A stretch of 64,000 bases of DNA, from positions 23,935,775 through 23,999,774 of the forward strand of contig OX387605.1 in NCBI GenBank assembly GCA_947568835.1, in the 5' to 3' direction. Of this stretch, positions 1 through 12,840 are shown piece after piece. This stretch comes from Protonemura montana. Lineage: Eukaryota; Arthropoda; Insecta; Plecoptera; Nemouridae. The notes under the pieces are model-generated. The model searched no databases. It was not told the DNA's origin and worked only from the letters and a program-made list of their open reading frames with translations. Each line of letters starts with the position of its first letter. Position 1 is the stretch's first letter. Made by a program: the position numbers and the translations under genes.

Positions 1-366
1 TCAGATACAATACACCAAACTTCAACAGATTTGACAGTGGAGGCCTGCCTAATTTGAGGTACTCTTAGCACCACAGCATCTATATTATCAGCAACACAAA
101 CAAAACCTTCCGCAGTATTGTATAGTTCAGTAATTGTTAGCTCAGTAAGTTGATGCTTCAAGTTTCAACTCCAGTTTTTTCCACAAAAACAATTAACAAG
201 GTAGCTAGGTTGATATTTCAACCAATAAGGCACATTATTATTTCCCAAAAAAAATTGCAAAAAAGACTCGGCTCGATATAAAACCCGCACACCTAAACGT
301 GGTCATTGCCGGCGTCCCCTAGAGCACCCTTCATCGGAACTTCATCGGGACTTCATCGGGACTAAC
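1..366. other. Intron of the transportin gene; no other feature
   Basis: AT-rich sequence to the left of the last visible transportin exon. The minus-strand donor GT lies at 365-366, so this stretch is intron. Nothing resembling an exon, RNA gene or named repeat was recognised. The remaining C-terminal exons must lie beyond the left edge. Confidence 0.7.
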
Positions 367-3300
367 CTTCAGCAATGGCGCCCAATGCCAGTATCCCAGA
401 CTCCTTGATCTCCCACTCCTGATGGAACAGCGTCTCCTTGAGTATAGGCACCAGCACGGGCAGCAGGTCCTCGCCGAACACGTTGGCCAGCACGTCGAGA
501 GCAGCGGCGCTGCACTTGCGTAGGTTCCAGTCGGAGAGCGAGCTGTCATCGTCGAGGCAGTCGTCGTCGTCAGACTCGGCATCGCAGTCACCGCCGCCGC
601 CCTCGCCGTTCACCTCGCCAGACGCGGCCACGTGCTTGATCGTGTGTGTGCGCGACTTGTGGAACCGCGGCCTGATGTCCTCTTCTCGGTCCGGCACCAT
701 CTCGTCTTCCTCCACGTCGCCCTGCGGAGCGGATTAAACCTTTACATTGCGAGTTTATTTTCCAACAGTGCGGGTTTTTGCTGGCAGTATGTCTCTGCTT
801 GAAAAGGATTCCAATTTCTAAACATGCTTCCACTTTAATAGGATTCAGCCCGTGAATGAATCCAAAGATTTTCCCAAACAATGACTCGAGAAGCTTTGGT
901 AATTTTCCCATTGGATTATGATTAAAAAATTGCCAAGAGCGCAATTATATTGCAATAAATCATGGATCTACATCAGAACTGTGACCCTGGGAGCTTTTTC
1001 TACTTTCAAACAGCAATAGTGAAAACAAATTGGCAACTGTGAGGAATGTTAATTGCTCCAAGTCTAAGAAATTACTAATGAGAAAAAAAATATAACAATT
1101 CAAGATAATTTTGATGGTGTTCCTGGTTGAGAGAGTAAAGACCCATGATCAACAAGGGTCTACCGAAAACGCCGATGTTAACGTAAGACAAACGGGTCAC
1201 GCACCTTGAGCAGAATGATGTCGATTTCGGAGTACTTCATGCCGCGTACAAGCGTTGGCACGAGCCGGGCTAGGTGCGTGGAGAGGGCCTCCTTGCAGAT
1301 CGGCTGCTCGGCGAGAGAGAGCCAGAACTCACACGCCTCCAGCGCCACGCCCTCGTCAGGGTCTTGCGTTCGCATCAGCATATACTGCACGGCAGAGAAC
1401 AAGACACAACCTCGGTTAGTTATCCAAGCCGGTTGTAGGGCCTTATGAGAAACTTGACATATAAGAACTCCTTGGCATCATTGTGACAAAACAACATTTA
1501 TCAGAGTGGCTACTCCAAAACCAGTCCTTTAGCCACACGAATCAAACATTTAATTTCCTCTCAGGGTACGATTTTCAAAAAATCTGCTGCTAGCTATGTT
1601 ATCACTGTTCTAAAACAGACAAAAGTATTGTGGTAAATCCTAGATTTTTAATCCAGATAGTTTATCACTAAACTTTAGCTGTATTAGTTGGTAACACTTT
1701 TTTAATGGCCGAACTGATGCACATCACTCTCTAGCCACTTGATGCAGGGATTAAAAAGTAAGATAACCTTTGGAGTGCTGTCTCATCGAAACTTCACTTA
1801 CAATGCAAATACCGCTTCACTCTTATCAACATCAATATGAGTGAAGAGAAATAGACTATCAGCCAGGCAATGAATCATAATGGTGATGTTTTTTGGTTTG
1901 CTACACACAGAGCAACAGCAGGGAACACTTAATATGTTTTGATATTTGGTAGTTCAGCAGAAGTCACTTTTTAAAACATTTAGTTTGTGAATCTGTCTGG
2001 AAGGTATATGCATTTTTACCTTGGTTATACCTGGGTAAAAACTGGTTTTAAGGCTGGAAGTGACTGCCCTAGGTTCAATAAGATAGGTCCACACACTTAC
2101 AGTTAAAATAAGAATATAGTTTTGTTCAGGCTTAGTTAGTTAATTAATGTGTTATCAATTCTATTTAAGACTAGTTGGTTGCCCCTTTGCACCACCACTC
2201 TGCAGGAAAATTACCTCGATTATGTTGTTCATGTGCGGAATCAAGCGATCCATTCTGACTTCGAGAAGCATGACCAGAGCTCGGCATACATTTTTCCTCA
2301 CCTCTGGGTCGTCATCAGATGCGAGGTGGAATAAATTCTGGAATAAATTGTATAGTATATTGTATTGTATTGTAAGAAAGGCTTCAGTCGTTCTAAAATT
2401 TAGTAAAGATGGTTTAGCAAGCAATAAGCATTTACCTCAAGGAACGAATCAATATGAATCATGAGCGCTTGAGTCCTACAAATAATAAATTGGTTCACAC
2501 ATGCAATTGCATGAGATCTGAAAAAAAAAATACAAACATAGTTAGTTTAATTGCATCATCAAAATTTCAAGTTCTTAGATGAACATGGGCTTGTCTACTC
2601 TACAACAATCAAAATTAGATTCATACCTGATTTTGGGGCTTGTGTGTCGGAAGAATTGAAGGAACTTCGGAATAAGAACATTCAACGGCCGATCAAGTGC
2701 ATCACTATCCAAAAGTTCTGCCGAGTCTTCGCAAATTTTCTGCAAAGCTCCGAAAGAACCTTCGCAGACATTATAATCCTGCGAGTCTAGCATCGTGCAC
2801 AGAGCAGGAAGAAGCTCAGGCCAAGTAGTTAGCTCGCCCTTCGAAGCAATCGTGGTTATGAGAATCCCAACTGTTGCTCGAATCAACGGAGATGCATCAC
2901 CGACAGCACTCAGACATTCTTGCTTGATGAAGTTCGATACTTCAGGTAAGAATTTGTGAAAGTGTGCCTTCACATTGTTCTTTAAAATGAGACCACTTAA
3001 GGACCTAGTCGCTTCATCTAAAAGTAAGATAAACAAAAATATTATAACATGAAGCTGGACAAGGCCAAACTCATGGAATTGGAACTGAACTTACCCTCCG
3101 ACGTCAGTTTTGTAAGAACAAATATAAGGTAGCTATTGAAGTCAGGGTATGTGTTCAGCTCTTCCAGTTTCTAAATTAGCGGGTTAAGGAAACAGTGGCA
3201 CTACAGCATCCTTACCACCTTTCTTACATTACATCCTTACAATAGAAAATCGAATCGGCCTATATAAAATGGTTTTCATCCAAAGATATGGTTGGACATG

Positions 3301-3712
3301 CTTTTTTTTTGCAAGGGATGTCTGATAGTCAGACATTGCCCCCAAACGCGAGTAAAAGGATTCTGGTGGGTATTTATGATTTCTGATACAATAGCTCGAG
3401 ACTTGCTATCCCATAAAATCAATGTAATAATATAGCACGCATCACAGAATCTTGCCGCCTTTGTAAAGACCTGCACAGGGGTAGGGCTGAAGGGGCTATG
3501 GTATTGCATGATCTAAAGCGGGTATACAACCGTAGTTCACAGCGTTCAATATTAACACTGTGGAAGTACTTAAGCCACGTTCACAAGCTCAGCATAAAAA
3601 AGGATACTTGCTGAACAGCTCGTTGAGTTTCGTTATCCGGCGACTGCGACTCTTTTAAAAGTTGCAGTATTTGTAGCAATCCCTCCTCTGATGGTTGCCA
3701 CGCCATTTTCAT
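367..3712 (-). CDS. TNPO1: Transportin-1/2 (importin beta-2 type), N-terminal half, partial
   Basis: Transportin is a HEAT-repeat karyopherin that imports PY-NLS cargoes through nuclear pores and is released by RanGTP. Exons on the minus strand, 5' to 3': 3712-3608, 3170-3095, 3017-2627, 2517-2436, 2337-2215, 1384-1205 and 721-367, giving about 437 of the family's roughly 890 residues. The protein aligns almost without gaps to animal TNPO1: [15 protein letters not shown] near the start, [49 protein letters not shown] and [18 protein letters not shown]. Residues about 320-375 form the acidic H8 loop, with Asp/Glu runs and an unusual Gly run. All splice phases agree. The ATG at 3712 (or 3706) gives the usual N-terminus, but an acceptor-like CAG at 3743-3745 precedes an in-frame stretch, so an upstream 5' exon with a longer N-terminus is possible. 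The C-terminal half is outside the window. Confidence 0.95.
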
Positions 3713-4580
3713 TCTTGCCTTCTTTCGCAGCTCGTCGTCCACCTGAGAACAGCGGAAAAACTGTACTAGCTGTTGAACCTCTATATAGTGTACTCAGAAA
3801 TAAATTCCGTATTAAATATCTTTCAAATATACTTTTTAATTGAAAATTTACTAATTAATTTTTTTATATTTCAATATAAGAACGTTTTAGGCTTCAAATT
3901 CCTAGAATATTGAAAGTATACAAATGTATTTCTCTCTTGACTCAACATTACAAAAAGTGCACTGTTGCATTTCGTACCAATTTTCGTCATTGATCCAATG
4001 GCGGGTAATGTGCAGCCATATTAACCGGATTAATTTTCGTTCGAGATAACAGTATGGTACTAAGTAAAAATTTGTAATACCAATCTTGGATACATAAATG
4101 ACATAATTCATGGGTTTAATATACACACGAATGACTTAAACTTATTTTCTAAAGCTACCAAACTTGAAATCCACTTGCCATCACTCTTCAGAGTTCAGAG
4201 ATAAATGGCAACTGCGCAAATTAGAACGGGTCAATCGTACGAAAATAAAAATTAATCGGGTTTAAATCGTTTACAGAAAGAAACGTACAGTTTTGTTATC
4301 TGAAAAAAAAATGTTTTCCTGTGAGTGGTGTGGGGGAGACTGCATAGGCAGTTACAGATACAACTACAACGAACTCATGCTATTCTTTGCTCGTGCCTTG
4401 AGAGTGTGACCACTGCGGGGCGGGAGCGATGATGATTGGTTAAAATTTGTGCTCCTAGCGCTCTCTCCGCCGAGTTTCGAGACTACCCACACACTGTCAA
4501 TCAATCTTCGAAATAACATGGCGTATTCGCAATCGAGTTTCTAATTTGTCAAACGCCAGTGTCACTAACTGGATGGAACA
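3713..4580. promoter_or_regulatory. Putative bidirectional promoter between transportin and the ZXD gene
   Basis: The two genes start head-to-head about 870 bp apart. Close to the ZXD start there is a GC-box-like GGGGCGGGA at 4416-4424 and an inverted CCAAT box (ATTGG) at 4434-4438, in the only GC-rich part of the spacer. The remainder is AT-rich without an obvious feature, and may contain a 5' UTR exon of transportin. The promoter role is inferred from layout and these motifs. Confidence 0.5.
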
Positions 4581-7500
4581 ATGTCCAGCAAAGAACATCA
4601 ACGTCATAGGGTGAAGAGAACTACAAAAATACCAAGCGATTGCATTTCTTTGAACGATAACAAAAACTGTATCTTAGGGAAGGAAAAGACCAAAACAAAT
4701 TGTGAAGAGGTTAGGATGGCCAACAAGGATGTCTTATCTACCTCATGTTATTCATTACCGGAGTATATCTCATCTAATTTTGTGTTTACACCACCTGAAA
4801 TGACTTCTGACATTGGGAATTTAGCTAGTGTTGACGATTGGTTCAAGCAGAGAACAGAGTCGGTGTCCAGTATGGACCTTGACGTTTCGATGAAAAGCGA
4901 GTGTATGGATGTCAACTACTTAGCTGACAGCATCGAATGTATTAGCAATAATTTACTATCAACCAAGGATTCTGTAGATATGTGTTTGGTTACAAACATT
5001 TGTGATATTGGCCTTGAACTGGATATGCCAAACATTAGCGCGTGTGACAATACTTTTGTTGGAATCAGTGACCAAGATATAAACGAACCTCACATTTTAA
5101 ACGACTACAGCCCAGAGCACGAGTCATTACTACTTAGTTTGGAGGATGATGATTTAATAGAAAAAGATAACATGTCAGCTGAAGGTATTGCAGAGTGCAC
5201 GAGTAGTAGATCACAGTCACCTGTCAACCAAGGCAAATCTGGCAAATTGTGCACCTCTGTGGAACCACTCGACTTGGATGAAGATACATTTACTCTATCA
5301 AATTCTATTACATCAATGAGTCCTCCAGATGTTGAGGAAACAATCCAAAAATGCGGCGATGAAGATTATTGGGTTGATCATTTGGACTTGCCAGAAAGTA
5401 TGGAAGTGTTACCTACAAATAGGGGAAACAAGAATTGTAGCAAGATTTGGGATGGCTTGCCAATTCAAAGAAGAGGTGGTTACCTAGCATCTGATTTTCT
5501 TGATCTGAAAGATTTTTTTTCGTTGCAAACAGAGACAGAAGATAATGTCGTCAGTCATCCATCAGAAACTCTGTTAATTAAACCACAAAATAATGCTGAC
5601 TTAAAAAAAGATTACCCCAATATTTCTGAATTGAATAAGGATGAAGCCAGTTACATTGTTCCCATTTCTATAAATGGACAGGTTGCTGATATTATAGTGA
5701 GAGGGGAAAAGCCTGACAGTGCTCCTCAGGCATTGTCAACCAAGTCTCGGAGTGTTCTCAAACCTAACGTGTGGTCAAAGAAATCAACCACATCACCAGA
5801 AGTTCAGCCACCAGCTGTTCAGTTCGTTTCCCTTGGTGAACAGCCCAAACACAGGACACAACCTAAAATAACCAGAGCAAAAGCTCTCGCGAACAGTGTA
5901 GAGCCTCTCTCGAAAGGAACCCCAGTGAATCCGATGACCATAATTGCAATATCAACAGATAAAGCAAAGAAAACGACGCAAGTGGTTATCAACACTTCCA
6001 AAGGAGAACACGTGTTCAAAGGCAAGACATCAGAGTTCATGAAGGCCAAGGCTTGTTCGCAAGCACGGACAATTCGAGTCAGAAACGATTTGACGAACCA
6101 AACCTGTGATAAAGTTGTGCAGTCAACCCGTCGTGTTGCTGGCAAGGCTGAAGTAGCACATGACAGTGATAAAGGTAATTTCCTGAGGGGCTACATAAAA
6201 CATGCCGTAGCTAACTGTTTCAACGTCGATTTGTAGCTCGTCCGAGCCCTAAGACTTTTAATAACAAAAAAATTTGGTTTATCTTTCAGAAGTGACCAAG
6301 TCAATATGCAAACCAGCTGTACAAGAAGAAACTAGTGGTTCTGAGGACCCAGATGCAACAAAAGAAGGTACTGAAATTTTTTTTTTACAAACAAGCCGTC
6401 TAATCAGTTGTTTGACAAACATCCGAAAGAAAATTAATGAAATCAATTCTAATGCCCGTCTTTTTTCCGTGCTTCTAGCGGCTGCAGTTGTGGACGCGCT
6501 TTCCGAAGTGGGGATCACCGACGATAGCCTTTTCCGTGGGCTGACTCCATCAGGAGAGAAGGTTTGGGCGTGCCCAGTGCACGAGTGCAACACATTCTAC
6601 CTCAAGATTGCCAAGCTGCGACTGCATCTACTCGGCCACTATGGCATCCGGCCATTCAAGGTCTCTATCCTGGTGTTGCTGTAGCTCTCAAGGAGTTGTT
6701 AGGGGTTTCTTCTCTTTTACTGTTATCAAAGTCCTGGCTTATGATCATGATCAGTAAACAATTTTTTAAAGGCCTTACATGTGTGAGCTCTGTGGTATTA
6801 GTAGGCTGCATCCTTGCACTAGGTTCCTTGGAAGACTGAGTTTAATTGAATAATCCTTCACATTCAAACTACTCGTCTTACAAAAAAAAGTGCAACAGGA
6901 CCCACCATCAAACACTGCATAGTAAAAAGCCAGTCAATCAGCTTTCGGCATTAATCTGTCAATCATCTTACAAAGATTGTTGCTGCCTGTGATGGTAATT
7001 TATTTAAAATCTTAAATTACAAAATCTTAAATTTTTAAATTTACTTTTTACATTTCCAGTTTCCACAATTCTCGACTACTTTGAAACTTTGCAATCTCTT
7101 ACATTTGACATCTCACATTTGGCACTTTTTGGGGACCATCTGGCATTCAAATTTAAAAATATGGTTAGTGTAGGAAATTTTCAGTGTGAGATTCATGTTT
7201 ATTTTTAGCATAGCAACTAGATGAAGTTTAATTTGCCAAGTTTTTCAAAGTCACCAAGGCTCGTAAATTTCCAAAATGTTCGTAACCCTGTTCAACTTGG
7301 TCAAAGTGTAATTCAGACTAACGTAATTCAACTGTTTGGCTCCAGTGCGACTTCCTGGGCTGTGAGTGGTCTTTCTACAAGTACTTCAAGCTCCGACGGC
7401 ACAAGGAGACCCACGAAAAGCGCAAGAACTTCAAGTGTACGGTGGAGGCGTGTGATCGAACTTTCACGACTGTGTACAACCTGAAGACCCACATCAAGCT

Positions 7501-10500
7501 GCACGAGCGGCCCGCAGAGGTGCTTTGCAAGGTGGCCGGCTGCACTGCGCGCTTTCAGACCAAACGCAAGCTCGAGGTGCACCTCAAGAACCACGACCCA
7601 GCTTTCGCGCCGTACAAGTGAGTTATTGACTCTTACTATTTCAAAATCATTTGTCATTGATTTAATTATTTTCTGTAATTTTCAATCGGCAGTGGCAGGA
7701 AAAAGAGTTGTTTCTTAGTTGACATCAAAAATGCCACTCGCAATTGATACAAGTTACACTGGCTTTGTCATATTTGGAATGTTAAGGATTTAAAGGATTT
7801 CCTACGTTGCCTTTAGCTGTTTTTGCACAGTGCTTTTTACAAATTCAGATTTATTTTGAGAGAGATTGAGGTATCTTACTTTCTACTTCCTGGATACTAG
7901 GTACTACATTCTCTCAAGAGCCAGATTAGGTGTCAGCCATTTCACGATGAGGTAGCAATAAGACCCAAAAATTGTGTTTCGTGCAGACATAGTCATGAAA
8001 AGGTTGTGTGATGTTGACATACACACTAACGGTACTCCACTCGTTCATGTTGTCCGATCAGATGCCGGTTCAAGGGGTGTGGAAAGTCGTATTACTCGGC
8101 TAACGCTATCACAAGTCACTGTCGTAGCCATCAGCACTCTGAAGACGAACTGCGTTGCCAGTTCTGCAACAAACTCTACGACAAGCCGTGCCGGCTCCGT
8201 TTTCACATGCGAAGCCACACTGGCGACAAGCCCTTCTCGTGCTCCTTTGACGTGAGTAGCTCAACTTTGTGGTTTCATCGGAGCTGTGAAAACCAGCTAC
8301 CACACGAACCCTGAGTGCTAAGATGTATTGTTTACGCTGACTTATTTGTATTGGCTTCTTAATGGTGACACTGAATGTCTAAAAAGATTATTAGGGCAAT
8401 GTTCATATTGCTCCGATTCTTAATTTAAATCATATTCAATAGCAGCATTTTCTTATAGAATTTCATGTGCCCTTTAGAGACAAATTGCCTTAAGAACCAG
8501 TGGAACTTATACAGAGAACTTTGATTTGGTATCTTCTCTCACCAGATAGACTGTAACTTTCCAAACTGCATGAATCTTCTTGTTTAAAGTTAATTCCTAA
8601 ACAGAACGTTTTGCAATATTTTAAGTTTTTAGAAATTGAGTGGTGAAACCTTAAAACTTCTATGAAAACCTTCAATGATTTCCCTGCTGGTCGTGACTGG
8701 CTGTTTGCACTTTGACCGCGCTTTCAAACCTTGACGGTTGCCTGTCTGTCAACAGGGCTGCTCGTGGGCGTTCACAAGCTCCAGCAAGCTCAAGCGACAC
8801 ATGTTCAAGCACACCAACGAGCGCAAGTTTGTGTGCTCGGTCAAGAACTGCGGCAAGTCATTCATGCGCACTGAACACCTAAAGGAGCATATTCTAACGC
8901 ACTCGAACGCCCGCTGCTTCGCGTGCCCAATCGAAAGTGAGTACTCTGTACTTTTACATTACCTCTCTTATTACTGTACTCATTGTATCTTGGCATTTTC
9001 TCCTTACTATTTTATGCCTGTAGTAATCCAAACATCTAAAAGCTGCTTGAGAAGTGGTTTTTCAAGCTCAAAGCAATTTCAAAACTTACCTTCTATGCTA
9101 TTCACTAGTCAAACCATGAATAGTAATTATTTGTTAACATTTTGCCTTACCTAACGTAACCTAACCTAGCTTAAGTCCAAAAAACAATGTGTCCTACTAG
9201 TGACCTACTAGACTAGTGACCTTCTAGTACCAATAAGTTCCAGTGACAACCAAGTCCAATGTACGACGCACAAGGTATTCTTACAGAAATGAAACGTAGC
9301 CTGAGCAATGAAACCGTGTACAAACCTAGCCTCACCTTACAATGTCCGTAACGCCAAAGAATATTAGTAAATGGGAAGAAAATTATGAAAGAACGTGATT
9401 ACGAATTTGTTGATTGGGAAAGTAGAGGGAGAGTACGGAACTTATCGAGCGGGAGTGGCAGGCTGCAATTGTGGAAATTCTTAGTTAGCGCTCGGCTGTT
9501 GCCTTTATCACTGGAGAGAAAAGATTGATAGAATTATAGTACGAGGTGTCGAGAGGACTGGGATTAATGTAATGAATAAACAAGTATGGCAAATGTAAAG
9601 AGATTTAGAAAATTGTTAAAAGTTGTGTTGTAAATGTAATATGTTGCTCAGACAAGGTCCAAATTGTGAAATCTGTTTGAAATAAAAAATAAATAAAGTA
9701 TGAATGTTTCTATGCAGACTGCACTGGTCGGTTCCAAGCTCGCAGCAGTCTGTACTCGCACTTGAAAAAGCACCGCGCCCGTACCGCACAGGAGAAGAAG
9801 CCCAAGAAGGGTCAGCTTTGTCCCATCTCCGGCTGCGCCAAGTTCTACGGCAACAACTACACGTTGCGCAAGCATGTGCTCAAAGTGCACGCGGTCGTCA
9901 CCCGTGAGTCAACCGCTTCGTTTTTACCTTGGGGTTTTACCAAAGCTGCTGTTCTGTATGGTTTTCAATTTCTAATTCACTTCTCTTTTTACATTATTAA
10001 TACAATATATATCTATATTAGATAGGAGACATGCAAATAAAGATTTTGCCTGATCGAACCTGCGTATCTTGCGGTTTCCCTTATACTTTACAAGCTGTGC
10101 TTTGTTCTTTATATGGAGAATTATGGCAATTTAATTGTATTCTTTATGTTTATTCTTACTATCGTAGATATTTAATATCAGTATGAATGTACCTGCCTGC
10201 AAGAAGTAGGTTGTGCTTTTTAAAAACTGTCTGTTCTATATAAAGCATTTTCCAGGTGCTACATTTTTTTTCTTTGATCTGTCTTATTAAGGACTTGAAA
10301 TTGTGTGTTTTCTCGAGTCTAATTGCCTGCCTGTGTTTTCAGCTAAGCCCGATGCTCCACTGGATTATATAGCAATGTTGGACGAGGTTGATGACCTGAC
10401 AGCGATTGAGAATCTCCAGTTTGTATCCGACTTGCCGACAGCCACTGGTAAATGCAGCTTAGTTCCTCGTCGTCTTCACATGAGACCAGTACTTAACTTA

Positions 10501-12840
10501 GCATAGAACTTGCTGAGCCCCAGTTTATCATAATGGTGGCTCGTGTCCGATTTAGATTCTACATCGCATCGCTGACTTAAACTAACAAAGATTACATTTC
10601 AAATTGTATTTGTCACTATCTTATTTCTTTTCTTGTTTCATCTACAAAAAAGAATGTTTTTCTATTCATTATATATTTAATATAATTTAATATATTTGTA
10701 ATATATATATAAAATAAGGTGTCAGTAAACATTCTTGTGAGACACAGACGAAAAGCGTAGTCATCTATCTTAAGAAGGCATATTTATAATATTGGTGGCT
10801 TTTTGTTTTTCTTGGTATTGGAAGTTGATTCTGTAGAATTGGATCTTTATAAATCCATACTAAAGTAATGTTCATCAATATCTCCACACAGCGTGGCTTT
10901 AAAGGTTTAGTCCCTTCTTGTGGACACAAATTAAACTCAACCCTTGTCTACGCAGGCGGGGGCGAGACTGTAACTGAAATGAGCGAAGCGTGCTCGCCGC
11001 CTCCGGAGTTGATTTCGTCCGACTTCATCAACACGAGCTTCGAGTTCCAGAGTATTCTGCTGCCAAAGAGAGACAAAAGTGGAATAGTTCCTACTGCTCT
11101 GGGCTTTGTCACTTCTCCCAAGAATCAGGTAAATACTAAATATCTACATTCTGTCTAGCATTGACAAATTGTGTTGAAGAGCAGGCTGCGTATGGTTGAC
11201 AAGTGATGTGGGTCTAACAAGGATACTAAAGAACTGGGTGGGGATCATGTAACTTTGTGTTAGAGATCACAAACTTTATCTTGGTAAATTCCGGGGTTAA
11301 TAAACATTATTTAACTAGAAAATGTCCGTGATGTCTACCAAACAAGTTAAGTGTTTGATACCCTGGACTGGACTTTGATGATGTTGTCTTTGATTTTTTC
11401 CTAGCTTAACAGCTACATCATTTTAATATTCTGGCAGTAAGGGGTAACAAATAACATACATATATTTTTATGTTTATTTCTGCCACTGAATTATTTTTTT
11501 AACAATTAAATCAATCTTTTTGAGAAAAAGATGATTTGATTCGAAAAGTTGGTGAAAATGTTTGCCATATGTGTACAAATTGACAGACCACCCCAGAAAT
11601 GTTGGCCATCACTGGCCGGTAAGCACTGCCCTTGAAGCCAGACCCCCATGCAAACGTAACAAGACATACTATTATTTTTTTTAGACTCATGTCGACTTTA
11701 TCTAACCTTAGCACTAGTTTTTGAGAAAACTATTTATAACTGAGCTTTAAATGCTAAGTAAAGAACAACTATTTTTCCTGACGTTTTGTAACTTGTGCCT
11801 GTTTCTTTGTCAAGAATGAAAGCAGTCCTGACTGGACTGCGTTCGTCTGACTTTCACCCTTAAGAAAATAAAAGGCACAAGTTACGAAACGTCGGGAAAA
11901 ATTTGTTGTTCTTTACTTAGCATTAAAAAAAACCCAGTTTGTTTTTCTCAACAAGACATTTTCTTTCTCTGCAGGTGCCGGAGACATTGACCAAGGAGCC
12001 GGCTACTGTGCGGCGTACGGACAACAAGGGATGCGCGCGAACGAGCTGCACGCTGGGTGAGATCGCAGCGATGCGTGAACGGAAGGCAGCTGGTGTGGAA
12101 GCCGTCATGCCTGGCACGCAAGATATCACACACAGCTTCCTTATGCAGGTGAGGACATTGAAGATCGTTGTTTAACACTGCAATCAATTGATAAACAAAC
12201 CTTATATGCACCTAAACACCATTAAGTTGACATGCACAATCTCAAGTGTCAATATGTTCAATTAAGTTCAGATGCTCCATCTCTATGGGTTATATCTTTT
12301 GGGCAATATCAACGAATAGCCAAACATTTCGGAAGCGGTTACAGAATAAATATTGGGATTTATAGGCGCGTCAATCTGATGGTCAGTTAGCGCCTGATAA
12401 AATGTTCTGAGAAAAAGAGATTATGTCAACTTGGGAAGGGTTTTGTAGTAAAATTAAATCTTTATGCTTTGCATATTTAATACAAACTGACTTGGGAACA
12501 AGATTTTTCTGTTGATGTGGTAATTTAGGTTGGATTAATATTTTCTTTTTTTAAGAGCAACTTTTTTAACGAAGTTCTGCCACTCCATTTTTTCCCTGCC
12601 ATTCTTAGAAAATAGAGCTTGTTGCTGTTTAGGTATCACCAATGCGTTGAAAGTTATAATCGTTTTAATCATTTTTTCCATGTGTGGTTGAAGGAGGAGC
12701 TAGTCAGCGACCAGTTCCTGTACCAAGACGAGGCCATGCTTGCAGCTGAAGCTGGTGAATATGAGGTGCTCTTGGCACAGGCCGAAGATATTGAGGCTAA
12801 GTTCTCGGCCTCTACCATCAACCTGCAGGACCTCGAGTAG
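4581..12840 (+). CDS. ZXDC: ZXD-family zinc-finger protein (ZXDC-like), ten C2H2 fingers
   Basis: ZXD proteins are nuclear regulators; mammalian members are known to work with CIITA on MHC class II genes, a role that need not apply here. Exons: 4581-6174, 6290-6367, 6479-6660, 7346-7617, 8062-8251, 8756-8936, 9718-9903, 10343-10447, 10956-11128, 11975-12148 and 12694-12840. They sum to 3282 nt (1093 aa plus stop), with consistent phases. Exon 1 encodes about 530 residues of Ser/Asp/Glu-rich, probably disordered sequence that I do not recognise. Ten C2H2 fingers lie at about residues 589-889, starting CPVHEC and ending CPISGCAKFYGNNYTLRKH; the number and the CxxxxC spacing match the ZXD family, and finger 8 (CGKSFMRTEHLKEH) is especially close. 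The tail is acidic and ends LQDLE. Finger 7 is split by an intron. The exact member name (ZXDA/B/C) cannot be decided. Confidence 0.92.
9130..9717. other. Long ZXD intron segment, possibly retroelement-derived
   Basis: Most of the intron between exons 8756-8936 and 9718-9903. Its right end is an A-rich AATAAAAAATAAATAAAG stretch near 9680-9700, as at the 3' end of a retroposed sequence. I found no coding motif or clear target duplication, so this is only a suggestion. Confidence 0.2.
11668..11949 (+). mobile_element. Fold-back/MITE-like element, copy 1 (in ZXD intron)
   Basis: About 282 bp flanked by a perfect 10-bp direct repeat AACAAGACAT (11658-11667 and 11950-11959). The body is an imperfect inverted repeat: the arm with CTAAGTAAAGAACAAC and CTGACGTTTTGTAACTTG returns as its reverse complement with GTTACGAAACGTCGGG and TTTACTTAGCATT. 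A left-end segment (TAGACTCATGT...CCTTAGCAC) lies outside the arms and is shared with the copies at 23906-24145 and 41592-41691. No coding capacity. The long TSDs suggest non-autonomous mobility by a retroelement or an unclassified DNA element; the CGAAACGTCGGG core resembles motifs seen in invertebrate repeats. The element ends about 25 bp before a ZXD exon. Confidence 0.8.

Noticed and set aside
588..944. 118-codon minus-strand ORF overlapping the transportin exon
   Set aside because: Wrong frame relative to the clear transportin exon 721-367; its upstream part is intron.
5819..6145. 108-codon minus-strand ORF inside ZXD exon 1
   Set aside because: Antisense shadow of a well-supported coding exon.
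9140..9180. CCTAACGTAACCTAACC telomere-like motif
   Set aside because: Only a few imperfect units; the TTAGG-like bit near 40850 is also too short to be interstitial telomere.
11668..11949. Hammerhead ribozyme in the fold-back element
   Set aside because: No CTGANGA...GAAA core with proper stems could be found on either strand; the CGAAAC motif is part of the inverted arm.
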